DNA from: Streptomonospora alba
Lineage (GTDB): Bacteria > Actinomycetota > Actinomycetes > Streptosporangiales > Streptosporangiaceae
DNA: 64,000 nt
Reading direction: 5' to 3'
Assembly: GCF_000826685.1 (NCBI RefSeq)
Contig: NZ_JROO01000045.1
Coordinates: forward strand, 62,001 to 126,000
The position numbers and the translations under genes are program-made. The notes under the pieces are model-generated. The model had not been told where the DNA came from. It did not search any database and was given only the letters and a program-made list of their open reading frames with translations. Shown piece by piece: positions 24,793 to 34,206 of the stretch; position 1 is the stretch's first letter, and every line of letters starts with the position of its first letter.

Positions 24793-26648
24793 CAGCGACG
24801 ACCGATGAGGAGGGCGGGAGCGCTATGTCCCGGCCGTCTGCGATGCCGGAAGCCACAGGCACGGGCCGACCTGCGGCCGAGGGGGCCGGTGCGCCCGAAT
24901 CCGCCTCCGGGCGCCACGAACGCGCCCCGACCGACAACGACGGTCGCGCCGCGGCCCGGCGCCGCGGCGACGACACGTTCGAGGCCCGCTTCGAGAAGGT
25001 CCTGGAGAACCTGGGCAGCCGGATCCGCGCCACCGAATTCGCCGAAGGGCTGCCCGGTGCCAGCGAGGGTGTCAGCGCGCGCGCCGATCTCCTGCACCAG
25101 CTCGACGACTACGTCCTCCCTCGCGTGCGCCGCCCCGACACCCCGCTGCTGATCGCCGTGGCCGGATCCACCGGAGCAGGCAAGTCCACGCTGGTCAACA
25201 GCCTGGTGGGCGAGCAGGTCACCACCACCGGAGTGCGCCGCCCCACCACCAACAGCCCGGTGCTGGCCTGCAACCCCGCCGACGTCGACTGGTTCAGCGA
25301 GGCGACGTTCCTGCCCACCCTGCCGCGCGTGCGCCAGCACGGCCTGGCCATGCCCGGCAAGGACGGCATGCTGGTGCTGGCGCCCAGCGAGGCGATGCCC
25401 CGCGGCGTGGCCCTGCTGGACACCCCCGACGTCGACTCCGCGGTCTCGGCCCACCACGAGTTCGCGTCCAAGTTCCTCGACGCCGCCGACCTGTGGGTCT
25501 TCGTCACCACCAGCCGCCGCTACGCCGACGCCCGCGTATGGGAGTTCCTGCGGGTCGCCCGCGACCGCGGAACCTCGCTTGCCGTCGTGCTCTCGCGGGT
25601 GCCCGACCGCGGCCGCAACCAGCTCGTCCAGCACTTCGGCGCGATGCTGGAGGCCAACGGACTCGGCGACGCCACCCGCTTCCTCGTGCCCGAGACCGAC
25701 CAGATCGCGGGGGAGCGGTTCACCTCCAACGTGGCCGACCCCGTCCGCGACTACCTGGCCGACGTCGCCGGCGACCTGGTCCAGCGCGACAGGGTGTCGC
25801 TGCGTACCTTCATCGGTGTCATCGACAGCTTCCGCACCCGCGTGCCCGACCTCGCCAAACAGGTCGAGGTCCAGGTCGAGACCCGCCAGACGCTGGAGTC
25901 GGCCGTCAAGTCGGCCTACGAGGCCGCCGGCGCGGAGATCGACGACGCACTGCGCGACGGCGAGCTGATGCGTGGCAACCTGCTGGCGCGCTGGCAGGAC
26001 ATCGCCGCCAGCGGCGAACTGATGCGGATGATGCGCTCGCGCGGGCGGCGCAAGCCCCGCGGCGACGACGACGAGGAGTCGCGCGTGCGCGGGCTGGAGC
26101 ACGCGGTGCGCGACAGCCTGGAGTCGCTGGTGCTGGCCTCGGCCGAACGCGCCGTCGAGAAGATCGCCGACCAGTGGGAGACCGTGCACGGCGGTGAGCC
26201 CGTTGTCGAGCGCGCCGGCGGGCGGCGGCTGCCCGAGTCCTTCGTCGAGCGTGTCGGCACCACGGTGGAGGAGTGGATGCAGCGGGTCGGCGAGATGGTC
26301 GCCGCCGACGGCGCCACCAAGCGCTCGGTGGCGCGTGTGATCAGCTTCGACAAGCAGGCCTTCACCCTCGTGCTGATCGTGGAGCTGCTCGGCTACGACG
26401 CCGCGGGCGCCGGTTCCGAGCACAGATCCGGCCCCTCGCCGAACCGGCTGCTCAGAGGGGTGTTCGGGGCCGATTCACTGCGTAACATTAGTAACCGGGC
26501 ACGTGATGACCTGCGGCGGCGGATCGGAACGCTGCTGTACGAGGAGCGCACCCGCTTCACCGACACGCTGGCCGCCATCAAACTGCCCGAAGAGGCCGAT
26601 GCCGTCCAGCTCTACCAAGCGACGTACAACCTCGAGATTGCGCGATGA
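24789..26648 (+). CDS. Dynamin-like GTPase, soluble member of a coupled pair
   Basis: The 619-residue protein has a disordered N-terminus (1-60), then a GTPase domain with P-loop GSTGAGKST near residue 127, a switch I-type RPTTNSP segment near 149 and G3 DTPDVDS near 212. Where the G4 NKxD should be, the sequence reads LSRVPDRG, so base recognition is non-canonical. A long helical part follows, with no transmembrane segment. It resembles the soluble DynA-type partner of dynamin-like pairs that stabilise the division septum in sporulating Streptomyces. It is coupled to the CysG-like gene by GTGA and to the next GTPase by ATGA. Confidence 0.85.
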   Translation: MTATTDEEGGSAMSRPSAMPEATGTGRPAAEGAGAPESASGRHERAPTDNDGRAAARRRGDDTFEARFEKVLENLGSRIRATEFAEGLPGASEGVSARADLLHQLDDYVLPRVRRPDTPLLIAVAGSTGAGKSTLVNSLVGEQVTTTGVRRPTTNSPVLACNPADVDWFSEATFLPTLPRVRQHGLAMPGKDGMLVLAPSEAMPRGVALLDTPDVDSAVSAHHEFASKFLDAADLWVFVTTSRRYADARVWEFLRVARDRGTSLAVVLSRVPDRGRNQLVQHFGAMLEANGLGDATRFLVPETDQIAGERFTSNVADPVRDYLADVAGDLVQRDRVSLRTFIGVIDSFRTRVPDLAKQVEVQVETRQTLESAVKSAYEAAGAEIDDALRDGELMRGNLLARWQDIAASGELMRMMRSRGRRKPRGDDDEESRVRGLEHAVRDSLESLVLASAERAVEKIADQWETVHGGEPVVERAGGRRLPESFVERVGTTVEEWMQRVGEMVAADGATKRSVARVISFDKQAFTLVLIVELLGYDAAGAGSEHRSGPSPNRLLRGVFGADSLRNISNRARDDLRRRIGTLLYEERTRFTDTLAAIKLPEEADAVQLYQATYNLEIAR

Positions 26649-29347
26649 CGACTCATTGGAACGCCGCTCACGCGGACGATGATCCGGAGGCGGCGGGGAA
26701 CCGGGGAGCGGGCCGCCCTTCGGGGGGCCCGGACTCGGATTCCGGCCAGGATGCGCGCAGCGGTGACCAGCCGTGGAACGGCTACGTCGTTCCCGATACC
26801 GAACAGACCAGGGCCGGCTGGGCGCCTCCTGCCGACGACGCCTGGCCGCAGAACCGCCCCGTGGGGCCGCCCGCCGACACCTACCCGGCGCTGCGCCGGG
26901 CCGTCGACCAGCAGTCGGGGGCCGCGGGGCCCTCGGGTGACGATCACGGGCAGGGCGTCGGCGAGCCGCAGGACGACGCCCCCACCGCGCCGGTGCCCAA
27001 GGTCGGCCCGGAGCACCTGCACGGGCGCGGCGCCGAGACCGGCTCCGAATCCTCGGCCGAGCAGGGCGGGGGAGCCGCGCAGGACCCGCCCGAGCGCGAA
27101 CCCCTGCCGAAGCGGCCCGTGCGCCGGTCGGCCGACGAGTCCGGTCCGCGGCGGGCCCGCCACGAGCAGGCAGGCGGCTCCGCCGCCGCATCCGGTGCCG
27201 CACCGTCCGGTGCCGCCGAGCGCACCTCGCACGGTCGCCACTCGGCGTCCGCCGCCGGCACCGCCGCGTCCGCCGAGCCCTCGGCGGCCCGCCCTCAAGG
27301 CGCCGACCGGGCCCCCGGTGAAGGCGATCCCGACGATCCCGACCGCCTGGCGGACTGGGTGGGCAGCCTGGCCGACCTCGACGAGACCAACATGATCGCC
27401 GGGCGCCGGACCGGACCGATCCCCGTGGTGGACCCGGCCGAGGGAGCCCCCGCCGAGTCCGAGCCGAAGGCCCGGCGCGAGTCGGGGGCCGAGCACGCCG
27501 ACGCGGCCGCCGGAGTCGCCGGAGTCGCCGCCGAACCGACCTCGGGCGCGGACACCGGGACGGCCTCCGCCCCCGCTTCCGGCTGGGCGGAGGCCCAGGC
27601 CCCCGTCTCGGCGGAACCGGCGGCAGAGCCCCGCGCGGCTCAGGCGTCCGCGGACCCGGCACCCCCCGCATGGCTCGGCGCCGACTCCGGCGACGGCGGG
27701 TATCTCACCTCGACGGCCGACGAGTGGGAGCCGATGCCCGCGGTCACCCGCGAGGAGCTGATCACCCGGCTGGACGCGGTCTCGGCGCTCGTGGGCATCG
27801 GAGCCGACGACTTCGCTCCCGAACTCATCGAGCAGGCCCAGAACCTGCTCAACCATGCCGGGGCCCGGCTGCGACTCTCGGGCGAGCACACCGTGGTCGC
27901 TCTGGCGGGCGGTACCGGCAGCGGCAAGTCGTCGCTGTTCAACTCCCTGTGCGGGCTGGACTTCTCGCGCGTGGGCATCACCCGCCCCACCACCTCCGAC
28001 GCCCACGCCTGCGTGTGGGGCAACGAAGGCGCGGAAGGGCTGCTCAGTTGGCTGGGCGTGCCGCGGCGCAACCGCCACTCGCGTACCAGCGAGCTCGACA
28101 AGAGCGACTCCGAGCTGTCGGGGCTGATCCTGCTGGATCTGCCCGACCACGACTCGGTGCGGTCCGAGCACACCGCTGAGGCCGACCGGCTGATCGGCTC
28201 CTGCGACCTGCTCGTGTGGGTGCTGGACCCGCAGAAGTACGCCGACGCCGCCGTGCACCACCGCTACTTCGCCGAGATGACCGGCCACGGCGCGATCACC
28301 GTCGCCGTGCTCAACCAGGTCGACCGGGTCGCCCCAGAGGAGCTGGAGGAGCTGCTGACCGACCTGCGCCGGCTGCTGGAGACGGAGTCGGGCGTCCATC
28401 CGCGGATCGTGACCACCTCCACGATCACCGGCCGGGGCATCGGCACGCTGCGGTCGCTGCTGGCCGAGACCGTCACGGAGCGCAGGGCCCTGATCGACCG
28501 GCTGGTCGCCGACCTCGACCGCGTCGTGGTGGGGTTCGAGCGCTATCACGGCGACTCGGAGGTCAGCGCGGTCGTGCCCGACCAGGCGCGTTCGGCCCTG
28601 GTCGAGGGGTTGGTGGAAGCCGGCGGGGCGGCGGGCATCGCCGACGCCGCCGAGAGCTCCTACCAGCAGCGCGGTGAGCGCCGCGTGGGCTGGCCGGTGG
28701 CCCGGTGGGCGGCTCGGCTGCGCCGCGACCCGCTGAGCGCTGTCAGCGACGGTTTCGCAGCAAGCTCCGAGGCGGCGGCACCCGTCGAAGCCTACGGAGC
28801 GGGCATCGACAAGGCCGCCGTGGACGTCGCCCGCCAGGTCGCGGGCTCGCTGCCGGCTCCCTGGCCGCGCCGGGTGCGCGCGGCCGCCCGCAGCGGGCTC
28901 GACGTGCTGCCACAGGAGTTGAGCGACGCCGTCACGGCCTCGGTGCCCTCTCCCGAGGACACCCCCACCTGGTGGCGGGTGGTGCAGGTGCTGCAGTACG
29001 TGCTCCTGGGGCTTGCCGGAGCCGGGGTCCTCTGGTTCGGCGCCGTTCTGGTCAGCTGGCTGGCCGGCGGCCTGACCGGCCTGCCCGTGGTGGACGCCCC
29101 GATCTTCCTCGGCTTCGCCGGTGCGATGGCGGCGGCCACGCCCGTGGCGGGCTGGCTGATGGGTACCGGATCGGCCAGCCTGATCGAGGTCTCGGCCGCG
29201 CAGAGACGCGAGCTGGTCGAGCAGCGCAGTTACCAGCGGGCCCGCGAGCTGGCCGAGCAGCGGATCCTCGCCCCGGTCGAGCAGGAGTTGGCCACCTACG
29301 CGGAGTCCTCCCGCGCCCTGGCCACGGCGCAGGGGACGCGCAGCTGA
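26645..29347 (+). CDS. Dynamin-like GTPase, membrane-anchored member of a coupled pair
   Basis: The 900-residue protein starts with about 340 disordered Pro/Glu/Ala-rich residues, then a GTPase domain with P-loop GGTGSGKSS near 423, RPTTSDAH near 446, G3 DLPDHDS near 498 and canonical G4 NQVD near 557. Two hydrophobic helices near residues 782-812 and 818-838 anchor it to the membrane. It has the layout of YfjP/DynB-like GTPases. The ATG overlaps the previous stop, so the two GTPases are made together and probably act as a complex. Septum stabilisation or membrane remodelling is inferred from the Streptomyces DynA/DynB precedent. Confidence 0.85.
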   Translation: MTTHWNAAHADDDPEAAGNRGAGRPSGGPDSDSGQDARSGDQPWNGYVVPDTEQTRAGWAPPADDAWPQNRPVGPPADTYPALRRAVDQQSGAAGPSGDDHGQGVGEPQDDAPTAPVPKVGPEHLHGRGAETGSESSAEQGGGAAQDPPEREPLPKRPVRRSADESGPRRARHEQAGGSAAASGAAPSGAAERTSHGRHSASAAGTAASAEPSAARPQGADRAPGEGDPDDPDRLADWVGSLADLDETNMIAGRRTGPIPVVDPAEGAPAESEPKARRESGAEHADAAAGVAGVAAEPTSGADTGTASAPASGWAEAQAPVSAEPAAEPRAAQASADPAPPAWLGADSGDGGYLTSTADEWEPMPAVTREELITRLDAVSALVGIGADDFAPELIEQAQNLLNHAGARLRLSGEHTVVALAGGTGSGKSSLFNSLCGLDFSRVGITRPTTSDAHACVWGNEGAEGLLSWLGVPRRNRHSRTSELDKSDSELSGLILLDLPDHDSVRSEHTAEADRLIGSCDLLVWVLDPQKYADAAVHHRYFAEMTGHGAITVAVLNQVDRVAPEELEELLTDLRRLLETESGVHPRIVTTSTITGRGIGTLRSLLAETVTERRALIDRLVADLDRVVVGFERYHGDSEVSAVVPDQARSALVEGLVEAGGAAGIADAAESSYQQRGERRVGWPVARWAARLRRDPLSAVSDGFAASSEAAAPVEAYGAGIDKAAVDVARQVAGSLPAPWPRRVRAAARSGLDVLPQELSDAVTASVPSPEDTPTWWRVVQVLQYVLLGLAGAGVLWFGAVLVSWLAGGLTGLPVVDAPIFLGFAGAMAAATPVAGWLMGTGSASLIEVSAAQRRELVEQRSYQRARELAEQRILAPVEQELATYAESSRALATAQGTRS

Positions 29348-29351
29348 GGTA

Positions 29352-29368
29352 AGGCCGCTGCGCGGCCT
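29352..29368 (+). terminator. Hairpin directly after the GTPase operon
   Basis: AGGCCGC and GCGGCCT form a perfect 7-bp stem with a 3-nt loop, 5 nt after the stop codon. It has no U-tract. Confidence 0.45.
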
Positions 29369-29394
29369 CGGCTGCGCCGCTTGCCCGTGACATC

Positions 29395-29433
29395 GCAGAA
29401 CGCCCCTGTGCGGGGCTCTCTGGCGGCTTCTGC
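29395..29433 (+). terminator. Second hairpin after the GTPase operon
   Basis: GCAGAA (29395-29400) and TTCTGC (29428-29433) enclose an inner CGCC/GGCG pairing, giving a longer interrupted stem. Together with the hairpin at 29352 it probably ends the cysG-like/GTPase transcript. Confidence 0.4.
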
Positions 29434-29477
29434 CCCCGCAATCTGACGGTTCCGCTGAAGGCAGCACAATTAGCGAT

Positions 29478-29498
29478 TAAAATATCACTGACTGTGAT
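29478..29498 (+). promoter_or_regulatory. Candidate promoter -10 with BldD-like palindrome ahead of the GGDEF gene
   Basis: A TAAAAT hexamer (29478-29483) in a locally AT-rich stretch is followed at once by ATCACTGACTGTGAT (29484-29498), an inverted repeat of 5-bp arms around 5 nt. The inner 13 nt keep the outer TNAC...GTNA half-sites of the Streptomyces BldD box at the right spacing but differ at two inner positions. Position around +1 would suit a repressor. Confidence 0.45.
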
Positions 29499-29617
29499 GC
29501 AAAGTGGGGCGGTCGGTGACCGGCACCGGATGCTGGAGGGCATGCGCCTGCGGCCCTCGCGGCGGCGGTTTCCCGGTGCCGAGCTGGACGCCCTGAATGC
29601 GAGCGGGGGAGATCCAC

Positions 29618-31009
29618 GTGGCGGTGGCCGAGCGGAGCGCGGTGGGCCGCATGCGGCGATGGCGTCGTCGCCAGTCCCCTTGGCCGCTGCTGTCCCAGCC
29701 CCGGGGACTGGTCGTGCTGATCGGCGCGGTCGTGTGCGGCGCCCTGCTGCTGGCGGTCGGCGCCGGGTCCCTCACCCCCATCCGGGGCGCGGAGCTGGCC
29801 ACCTTCGCCGCCCTGGTGGCATGTGCGGGGCTGTGCGTCGAGGCGATGCGCCGGCTGGGCAAGCCCTCCGGGCTGACCCGCGATCTGCTGGGCGCCTGGT
29901 GGCTGCCCACCGTGCTGATGCTGCCGCCGCTGTACTCGCTGCTGATACCGGTGCCGGTGTACCTGCTGCTGCAGTTCCGCATCCGGCGCGCCGTGGTGCA
30001 CCGCAGGGTCTTCAACGCCGCGTCGGTGGGCGTCGCGGGGTTCGCCGCCTCGGCGCTGTTCCACGGCGTGGTGGCGGGGGACTGGTCGGACGGGCTTTCG
30101 CTGCCGCTGGAGGCCACCGAGGCGGCGGTCTCCTCAGCGCGGGGCGCAGTGCTGGCCCTGGCCTGCTGCGCGGTCTTCACCGTGCTCAACAACCTCGCCG
30201 TGGCCGCGGCGGTGTCGCTGAGTGCCACGGGAGCCGCCTGGCGCAAGATGCTGTTCGACCGCGAGGCGCTCATCGTCGACGGCGTCGAGCTGTGCGCCGG
30301 GATCACCGCCGCCATCGTCACCGGGCTGTCGCCCCTGCTGCTGGCGGTCGTGCTGCCGCCGGTGCTGCTGCTCCAGCGCAGCCTGCTGTTCGAGCAGCTG
30401 CAGACCGCCGCCCGCACCGATCCCAAGACCGGCTTGCTCAACGCCGCCACCTGGGAGGCCGAGGCCGGGGCCGAGATCGTGCAGGCGCGCCGCGCGGGGC
30501 GGTCGGCCGCGGTTCTCATCGTCGACATCGACCACTTCAAGGCGGTCAACGACACCTACGGCCACCTCTTCGGCGACCACGTGCTGCTGGGCGTGGCCAC
30601 CACCCTCACCGGCCAGCTGCGCGCGGGCGACGTCGTCGGGCGGTTCGGGGGCGAGGAGTTCGTGGTGCTGCTGCCCGGCGCGGACACGGCCGAGGCCTGC
30701 CGCATCGCCGAGCGGCTGCGCCTGCGCGTGGGCCGGATGGAGATGAAGGCCGACGGAACGAAGGTGGCCATCACCGTCTCGTTGGGCCTGGCCGTGCTGA
30801 GCGTGCACGGCGAGGACCTGGTGGGCCTGCTGGCGGCCGCCGATCTCGCGCTCTACCGGGCCAAGGGGGCCGGGCGCGACAGGGTGTGCCTTCCGGTGGT
30901 GGCACGCCCGGCGATACCGGTCCAGCTCGGCGGGGAGCCGGATTCCGATCGGGAGGCGATGCCCTCGGCGACCGGCGTCACGGCGCCGGAGAGCGGCGAG
31001 CGCGACTGA
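29618..31009 (+). CDS. Membrane-bound GGDEF diguanylate cyclase
   Basis: The 463-residue protein has about six hydrophobic helices in its first 250 residues and a C-terminal GGDEF domain. The active-site motif is GGEEF near residue 345, and an RxxD product-inhibition site (RAGD) lies 5 residues before it, so it is probably an active, feedback-inhibited enzyme making c-di-GMP. DIDHFKAVNDTYGH supplies the metal- and substrate-binding loop. The GTG at 29618 is preferred because GGGGGAG lies 6-7 nt upstream; an ATG 7 codons earlier has no site. It is transcribed alone, and no EAL domain is attached. Confidence 0.9.
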   Translation: MAVAERSAVGRMRRWRRRQSPWPLLSQPRGLVVLIGAVVCGALLLAVGAGSLTPIRGAELATFAALVACAGLCVEAMRRLGKPSGLTRDLLGAWWLPTVLMLPPLYSLLIPVPVYLLLQFRIRRAVVHRRVFNAASVGVAGFAASALFHGVVAGDWSDGLSLPLEATEAAVSSARGAVLALACCAVFTVLNNLAVAAAVSLSATGAAWRKMLFDREALIVDGVELCAGITAAIVTGLSPLLLAVVLPPVLLLQRSLLFEQLQTAARTDPKTGLLNAATWEAEAGAEIVQARRAGRSAAVLIVDIDHFKAVNDTYGHLFGDHVLLGVATTLTGQLRAGDVVGRFGGEEFVVLLPGADTAEACRIAERLRLRVGRMEMKADGTKVAITVSLGLAVLSVHGEDLVGLLAAADLALYRAKGAGRDRVCLPVVARPAIPVQLGGEPDSDREAMPSATGVTAPESGERD

Positions 31010-31169
31010 TCGCCCACGGCCGGTCGCCGATCGTGCACCTGGCCTGAGCGGCACCGGTCCCTCCTGGCGTCGGCTGCCCGGTCTTCGGGAGGCGGCGCCC
31101 GGATGCGCTTTCTCCACAGGGCACGAATCGGCGTTGCCGCGGATCAGCCCCCGGGGCGACCGTGAGTAC

Positions 31170-32228
31170 ATGGCACAGAACAAAGAGTCGTCCCCGGTCC
31201 CCGTCCAGATCACCCTCAGCGGCCCCTCCGACATCCTCGCCGCCGTCCCCTACATCGTCGGCTACCACCCGCGCGACACCCTCGTGGTGCTGGGGCTGCG
31301 CGGCGACACGCCGCGACTGCACGCCACCTTCTGCCGCGAACTCGCCCCCGCCGATGCCGACACCGACTGCGACGCCGCGGCCGACCGCCTCGCCGCGGCG
31401 CTGCTGGACGAGGAGTGCTCCGTCGCGCTCGCGGTGGGCTACGGGCCGGCGGCCGAAGTCACCCGGCAGGTCGACGCGGTGCGCAGCGCCGCCGAGCGGG
31501 CGGGGATCGCCGTCCGGGAGGCGCTCCGGGCAGCCGACGGGCGGTACTGGTCCTATGTGTGCGACTCGCCGGGGTGCTGCCCGCCCGAAGGGGTCCCCTA
31601 CGACCCCTCGGTCTCGGCTGTGGCGGCCACGGCCGTGGCCAACGGGCTCCGCGCCTGGCCGAACCGCGACTCCCTCCGCGACCACCTCGCGCCCGTAGGA
31701 GGAACCCGGCGGGCGCTGATGCGCGCCGCCACCCGCGCGGCCGAGGAGCGCGGCGCGCGCCTGCGCGGCAGCGGGCCGCCCCGCGGGCGCGACGCCTACG
31801 GGCCGCGCTTCCGCGTCGAGGGCGCGCGGGCGGTGCGCGACGCCGTCGCAGCCGCGGAACGGGACGAACTGCCTGAGGACCCCGGCCGCATCGCGTGGCT
31901 GGGGGTGCTCCTCGGCTGTATCCGGGTCCGTGACGAGGCCTGGACCCTCATCGATCCGGAACGCGCCCCTTCGCACCAGCGGCTGTGGCGTCACGTGCTG
32001 CGCCACGCCGAGCCCGCCTACCGGCCCGCTCCCGGTTCGCTGCTGGCGGTGTCCGCCTGGGCGCGGCAGGACACCGCACTCGCCGAGGCCGCACTGGAAC
32101 GCGTGCACGAAGTCGACCCCGACTACTCCATGGCCGCGCTGGTCCATCGCGCCCTGCGCACGGGCCTCGCCTGGCGCGGGTACCCGTCCGAAAGCCTCCA
32201 AGCCGTCTGGCCCCTGGAGGACCCGTGA
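31170..32228 (+). CDS. DUF4192-family protein
   Basis: The 352-residue protein begins with ITLSGPSDILAAVPYIVGYHPRDTLVVLGL, the characteristic start of the actinobacterial DUF4192 family, and has the matching C-terminal LLAVSAWARQDTALAEAALERV block. It is predicted to be cytoplasmic and without an enzymatic motif; the family's function is not known. The ATG at 31170 has only a weak ribosome site. It is 160 bp after the GGDEF gene and 157 bp before ettA on the same strand. Confidence 0.85.
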   Translation: MAQNKESSPVPVQITLSGPSDILAAVPYIVGYHPRDTLVVLGLRGDTPRLHATFCRELAPADADTDCDAAADRLAAALLDEECSVALAVGYGPAAEVTRQVDAVRSAAERAGIAVREALRAADGRYWSYVCDSPGCCPPEGVPYDPSVSAVAATAVANGLRAWPNRDSLRDHLAPVGGTRRALMRAATRAAEERGARLRGSGPPRGRDAYGPRFRVEGARAVRDAVAAAERDELPEDPGRIAWLGVLLGCIRVRDEAWTLIDPERAPSHQRLWRHVLRHAEPAYRPAPGSLLAVSAWARQDTALAEAALERVHEVDPDYSMAALVHRALRTGLAWRGYPSESLQAVWPLEDP

Positions 32229-32373
32229 TCCGGGCCGGGCGGAAGGCCCTCCCGGGCGGCGTCGTCGCGCGGCGGCGGTCGGAGCCGGCACATGGGGATT
32301 CGCCGCGCTCGCCGGGATCGCGAGGTCGGTCGACGGGGCTTCGCGACTGGTCCGAGCGGCATGCGCCACGCCC

Positions 32374-32379
32374 TAGGCT
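32374..32379 (+). promoter_or_regulatory. Candidate -10 for a leaderless ettA transcript
   Basis: TAGGCT lies 6 nt before the ettA ATG, which would put the transcription start at or next to the start codon. Confidence 0.5.
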
Positions 32380-32385
32380 GGAAGC

Positions 32386-34050
32386 ATGCCGGAGTTCATT
32401 TTTAGCTTGCAGAACGTGCGCAAGGCGCATGGCGACAAGGTCGTGCTGGACGATGTCTCGGGGCAGTTCATCTATGGGGCGAAGATCGGCGTGGTCGGGC
32501 CCAACGGCGCAGGCAAGTCCTCGCTGTTGAAGCTCATGGCCGGCGTCGAGCAGGCGTCCAACGGCGAGGCCCGGCTGATGCCCGGCTACAGCGTCGGACT
32601 GCTCGCCCAGGAACCCCACCTCGACGACGACAAGACCGTCTTGGAGAACGTCGAGGACGGCGTCGCCGAGACCAAGGCCATGCTCGCGCAGTTCAACGAG
32701 ATCGCCGAGAAGATGGCCACGGACTACTCCGACGACCTGCTCGCCGAGATGGGCAGGCTCCAGGAGCAGTTGGACCACCGCAACGCCTGGGAGCTCGACA
32801 GCCAGCTCGCCCAGGCCATGGACGCGCTGCGGTGCCCTCCGCCCGAAGCCGAGGTCAGCAGCCTCTCGGGCGGTGAGAAGCGCCGGGTGGCGCTGTGCCG
32901 CCTCCTGCTGGAGCAGCCCGATCTGCTGCTGCTGGACGAGCCCACCAACCACCTCGACGCCGAAAGCGTGCAGTGGTTGGAGTCCTACCTGGAGAGCTAC
33001 TCCGGGACCGTCATCGCGATCACTCACGACCGCTACTTCCTGGACAACGTCGCGACCTGGATCCTGGAGCTGGACCGCGGCAAGCTCTACCCCTACGAGG
33101 GCAACTACACCACCTACCTCGACACCAAGTCCGCCCGGCTCAAGGTCGAGGGCCAGAAGGACGTCAAGCGGCAGAAGCGCCTCTCCGACGAGCTGGAGTG
33201 GGTGCGCTCCAACGCCAAGGCCCGCCAGACCAAGAGCCGCGCCCGCCTGCAGCGCTACGAGGAGATGGCCGCCGAGGCCGCCAACACCCGCAAGCTGGAC
33301 TTCGAGGAGATCCAGATCCCGCCCGGCCCGCGCCTGGGCAACAGCGTGGTCGACGTCAACGGCCTCACCAAGGGCTTCGACGACCGGCTACTGATCGAGA
33401 ACCTGAACTTCTCGCTGCCGCCCAACGGCATCGTCGGCGTCATCGGCCCCAACGGCGTCGGTAAGACGACGCTGTTCAAGATGATCGTCGGCGAGGAGGA
33501 GCCCGACTCCGGGTCCATCAACGTCGGCGACACCGTCCGGATCTCCTACGTCGACCAGTCGCGCTCGCGCATCGCCAAGGACAAGAACGTCTGGGAGGTC
33601 ATCTCCGACGGCGAGAGCTTCATCCAGGTCGGCAAGGTCGAGATCCCCAGCCGCGCCTACGTGGCCGCGTTCGGGTTCAAGGGCTCCGACCAGCAGAAGC
33701 CGGCCGGGGTGCTCTCCGGAGGTGAGCGCAACCGCGTCAACCTGGCACTGACGCTCAAGCAGGGCGGCAACCTGCTGCTGCTGGACGAGCCCACCAACGA
33801 CCTCGACGTCGACACCCTGGGCTCGCTGGAGAACGCGCTTCTGGACTTCCCCGGCTGCGCCGTGATCACCAGCCACGACCGCTGGTTCCTGGACCGGGTC
33901 GCCACCCACATCCTCGCCTGGGAGGGCGGCTCGGACTGGTTCTGGTTCGAGGGCAACTTCGAGTCCTACGAGAAGAACAAGATCGAGCGGCTGGGCGCCG
34001 ACGCCGCGCGCCCGCACGCGGTGACCCACCGCAAGCTCACCCGCCAGTAA
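32386..34050 (+). CDS. ettA: Energy-dependent translational throttle protein EttA (ABC-F)
   Basis: The 554-residue protein has two ABC ATPase domains without membrane segments: Walker A GPNGAGKSS near residue 39 and GPNGVGKTT near 356, signatures LSGGEKRRV and LSGGERNRV, and Walker B LLLLDEPTNHLD and LLLLDEPTNDLD. The domains flank the ABC-F linker and the arm region. EttA binds the ribosomal E site and gates the first elongation cycles according to ATP/ADP ratio. No ribosome site precedes the ATG; a TAGGCT hexamer 6 nt upstream suggests a leaderless mRNA. Length and order match the family well. Confidence 0.95.
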   Translation: MPEFIFSLQNVRKAHGDKVVLDDVSGQFIYGAKIGVVGPNGAGKSSLLKLMAGVEQASNGEARLMPGYSVGLLAQEPHLDDDKTVLENVEDGVAETKAMLAQFNEIAEKMATDYSDDLLAEMGRLQEQLDHRNAWELDSQLAQAMDALRCPPPEAEVSSLSGGEKRRVALCRLLLEQPDLLLLDEPTNHLDAESVQWLESYLESYSGTVIAITHDRYFLDNVATWILELDRGKLYPYEGNYTTYLDTKSARLKVEGQKDVKRQKRLSDELEWVRSNAKARQTKSRARLQRYEEMAAEAANTRKLDFEEIQIPPGPRLGNSVVDVNGLTKGFDDRLLIENLNFSLPPNGIVGVIGPNGVGKTTLFKMIVGEEEPDSGSINVGDTVRISYVDQSRSRIAKDKNVWEVISDGESFIQVGKVEIPSRAYVAAFGFKGSDQQKPAGVLSGGERNRVNLALTLKQGGNLLLLDEPTNDLDVDTLGSLENALLDFPGCAVITSHDRWFLDRVATHILAWEGGSDWFWFEGNFESYEKNKIERLGADAARPHAVTHRKLTRQ

Positions 34051-34083
34051 CGCCCCTTCGGCGAACCTCCGGCATCGGTGCTC

Positions 34084-34119
34084 TTCGGGTGCGGTGCGCA
34101 GCCGCGTTCCGCACCCGAA
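34084..34119 (+). terminator. ettA terminator hairpin
   Basis: TTCGGGTGCGG (34084-34094) pairs perfectly with CCGCACCCGAA (34109-34119) over a 14-nt loop, 34 nt after the ettA stop. Confidence 0.6.
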
Positions 34120-34206
34120 AAGCCCGCCGCCCGCACCGCCGGGACCGGAGGCGGCGGGACGCGGGCTCGCGTCGCCGATCGGCACCGCATAGGCTGATCA
34201 CCGACT

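Noticed and set aside
24789-29347. The GTPase pair as a phage-defence dynamin system
   Set aside because: Context is biosynthetic, both genes fit the developmental DynA/DynB layout, and no other defence gene is near. The idea is possible but unsupported.
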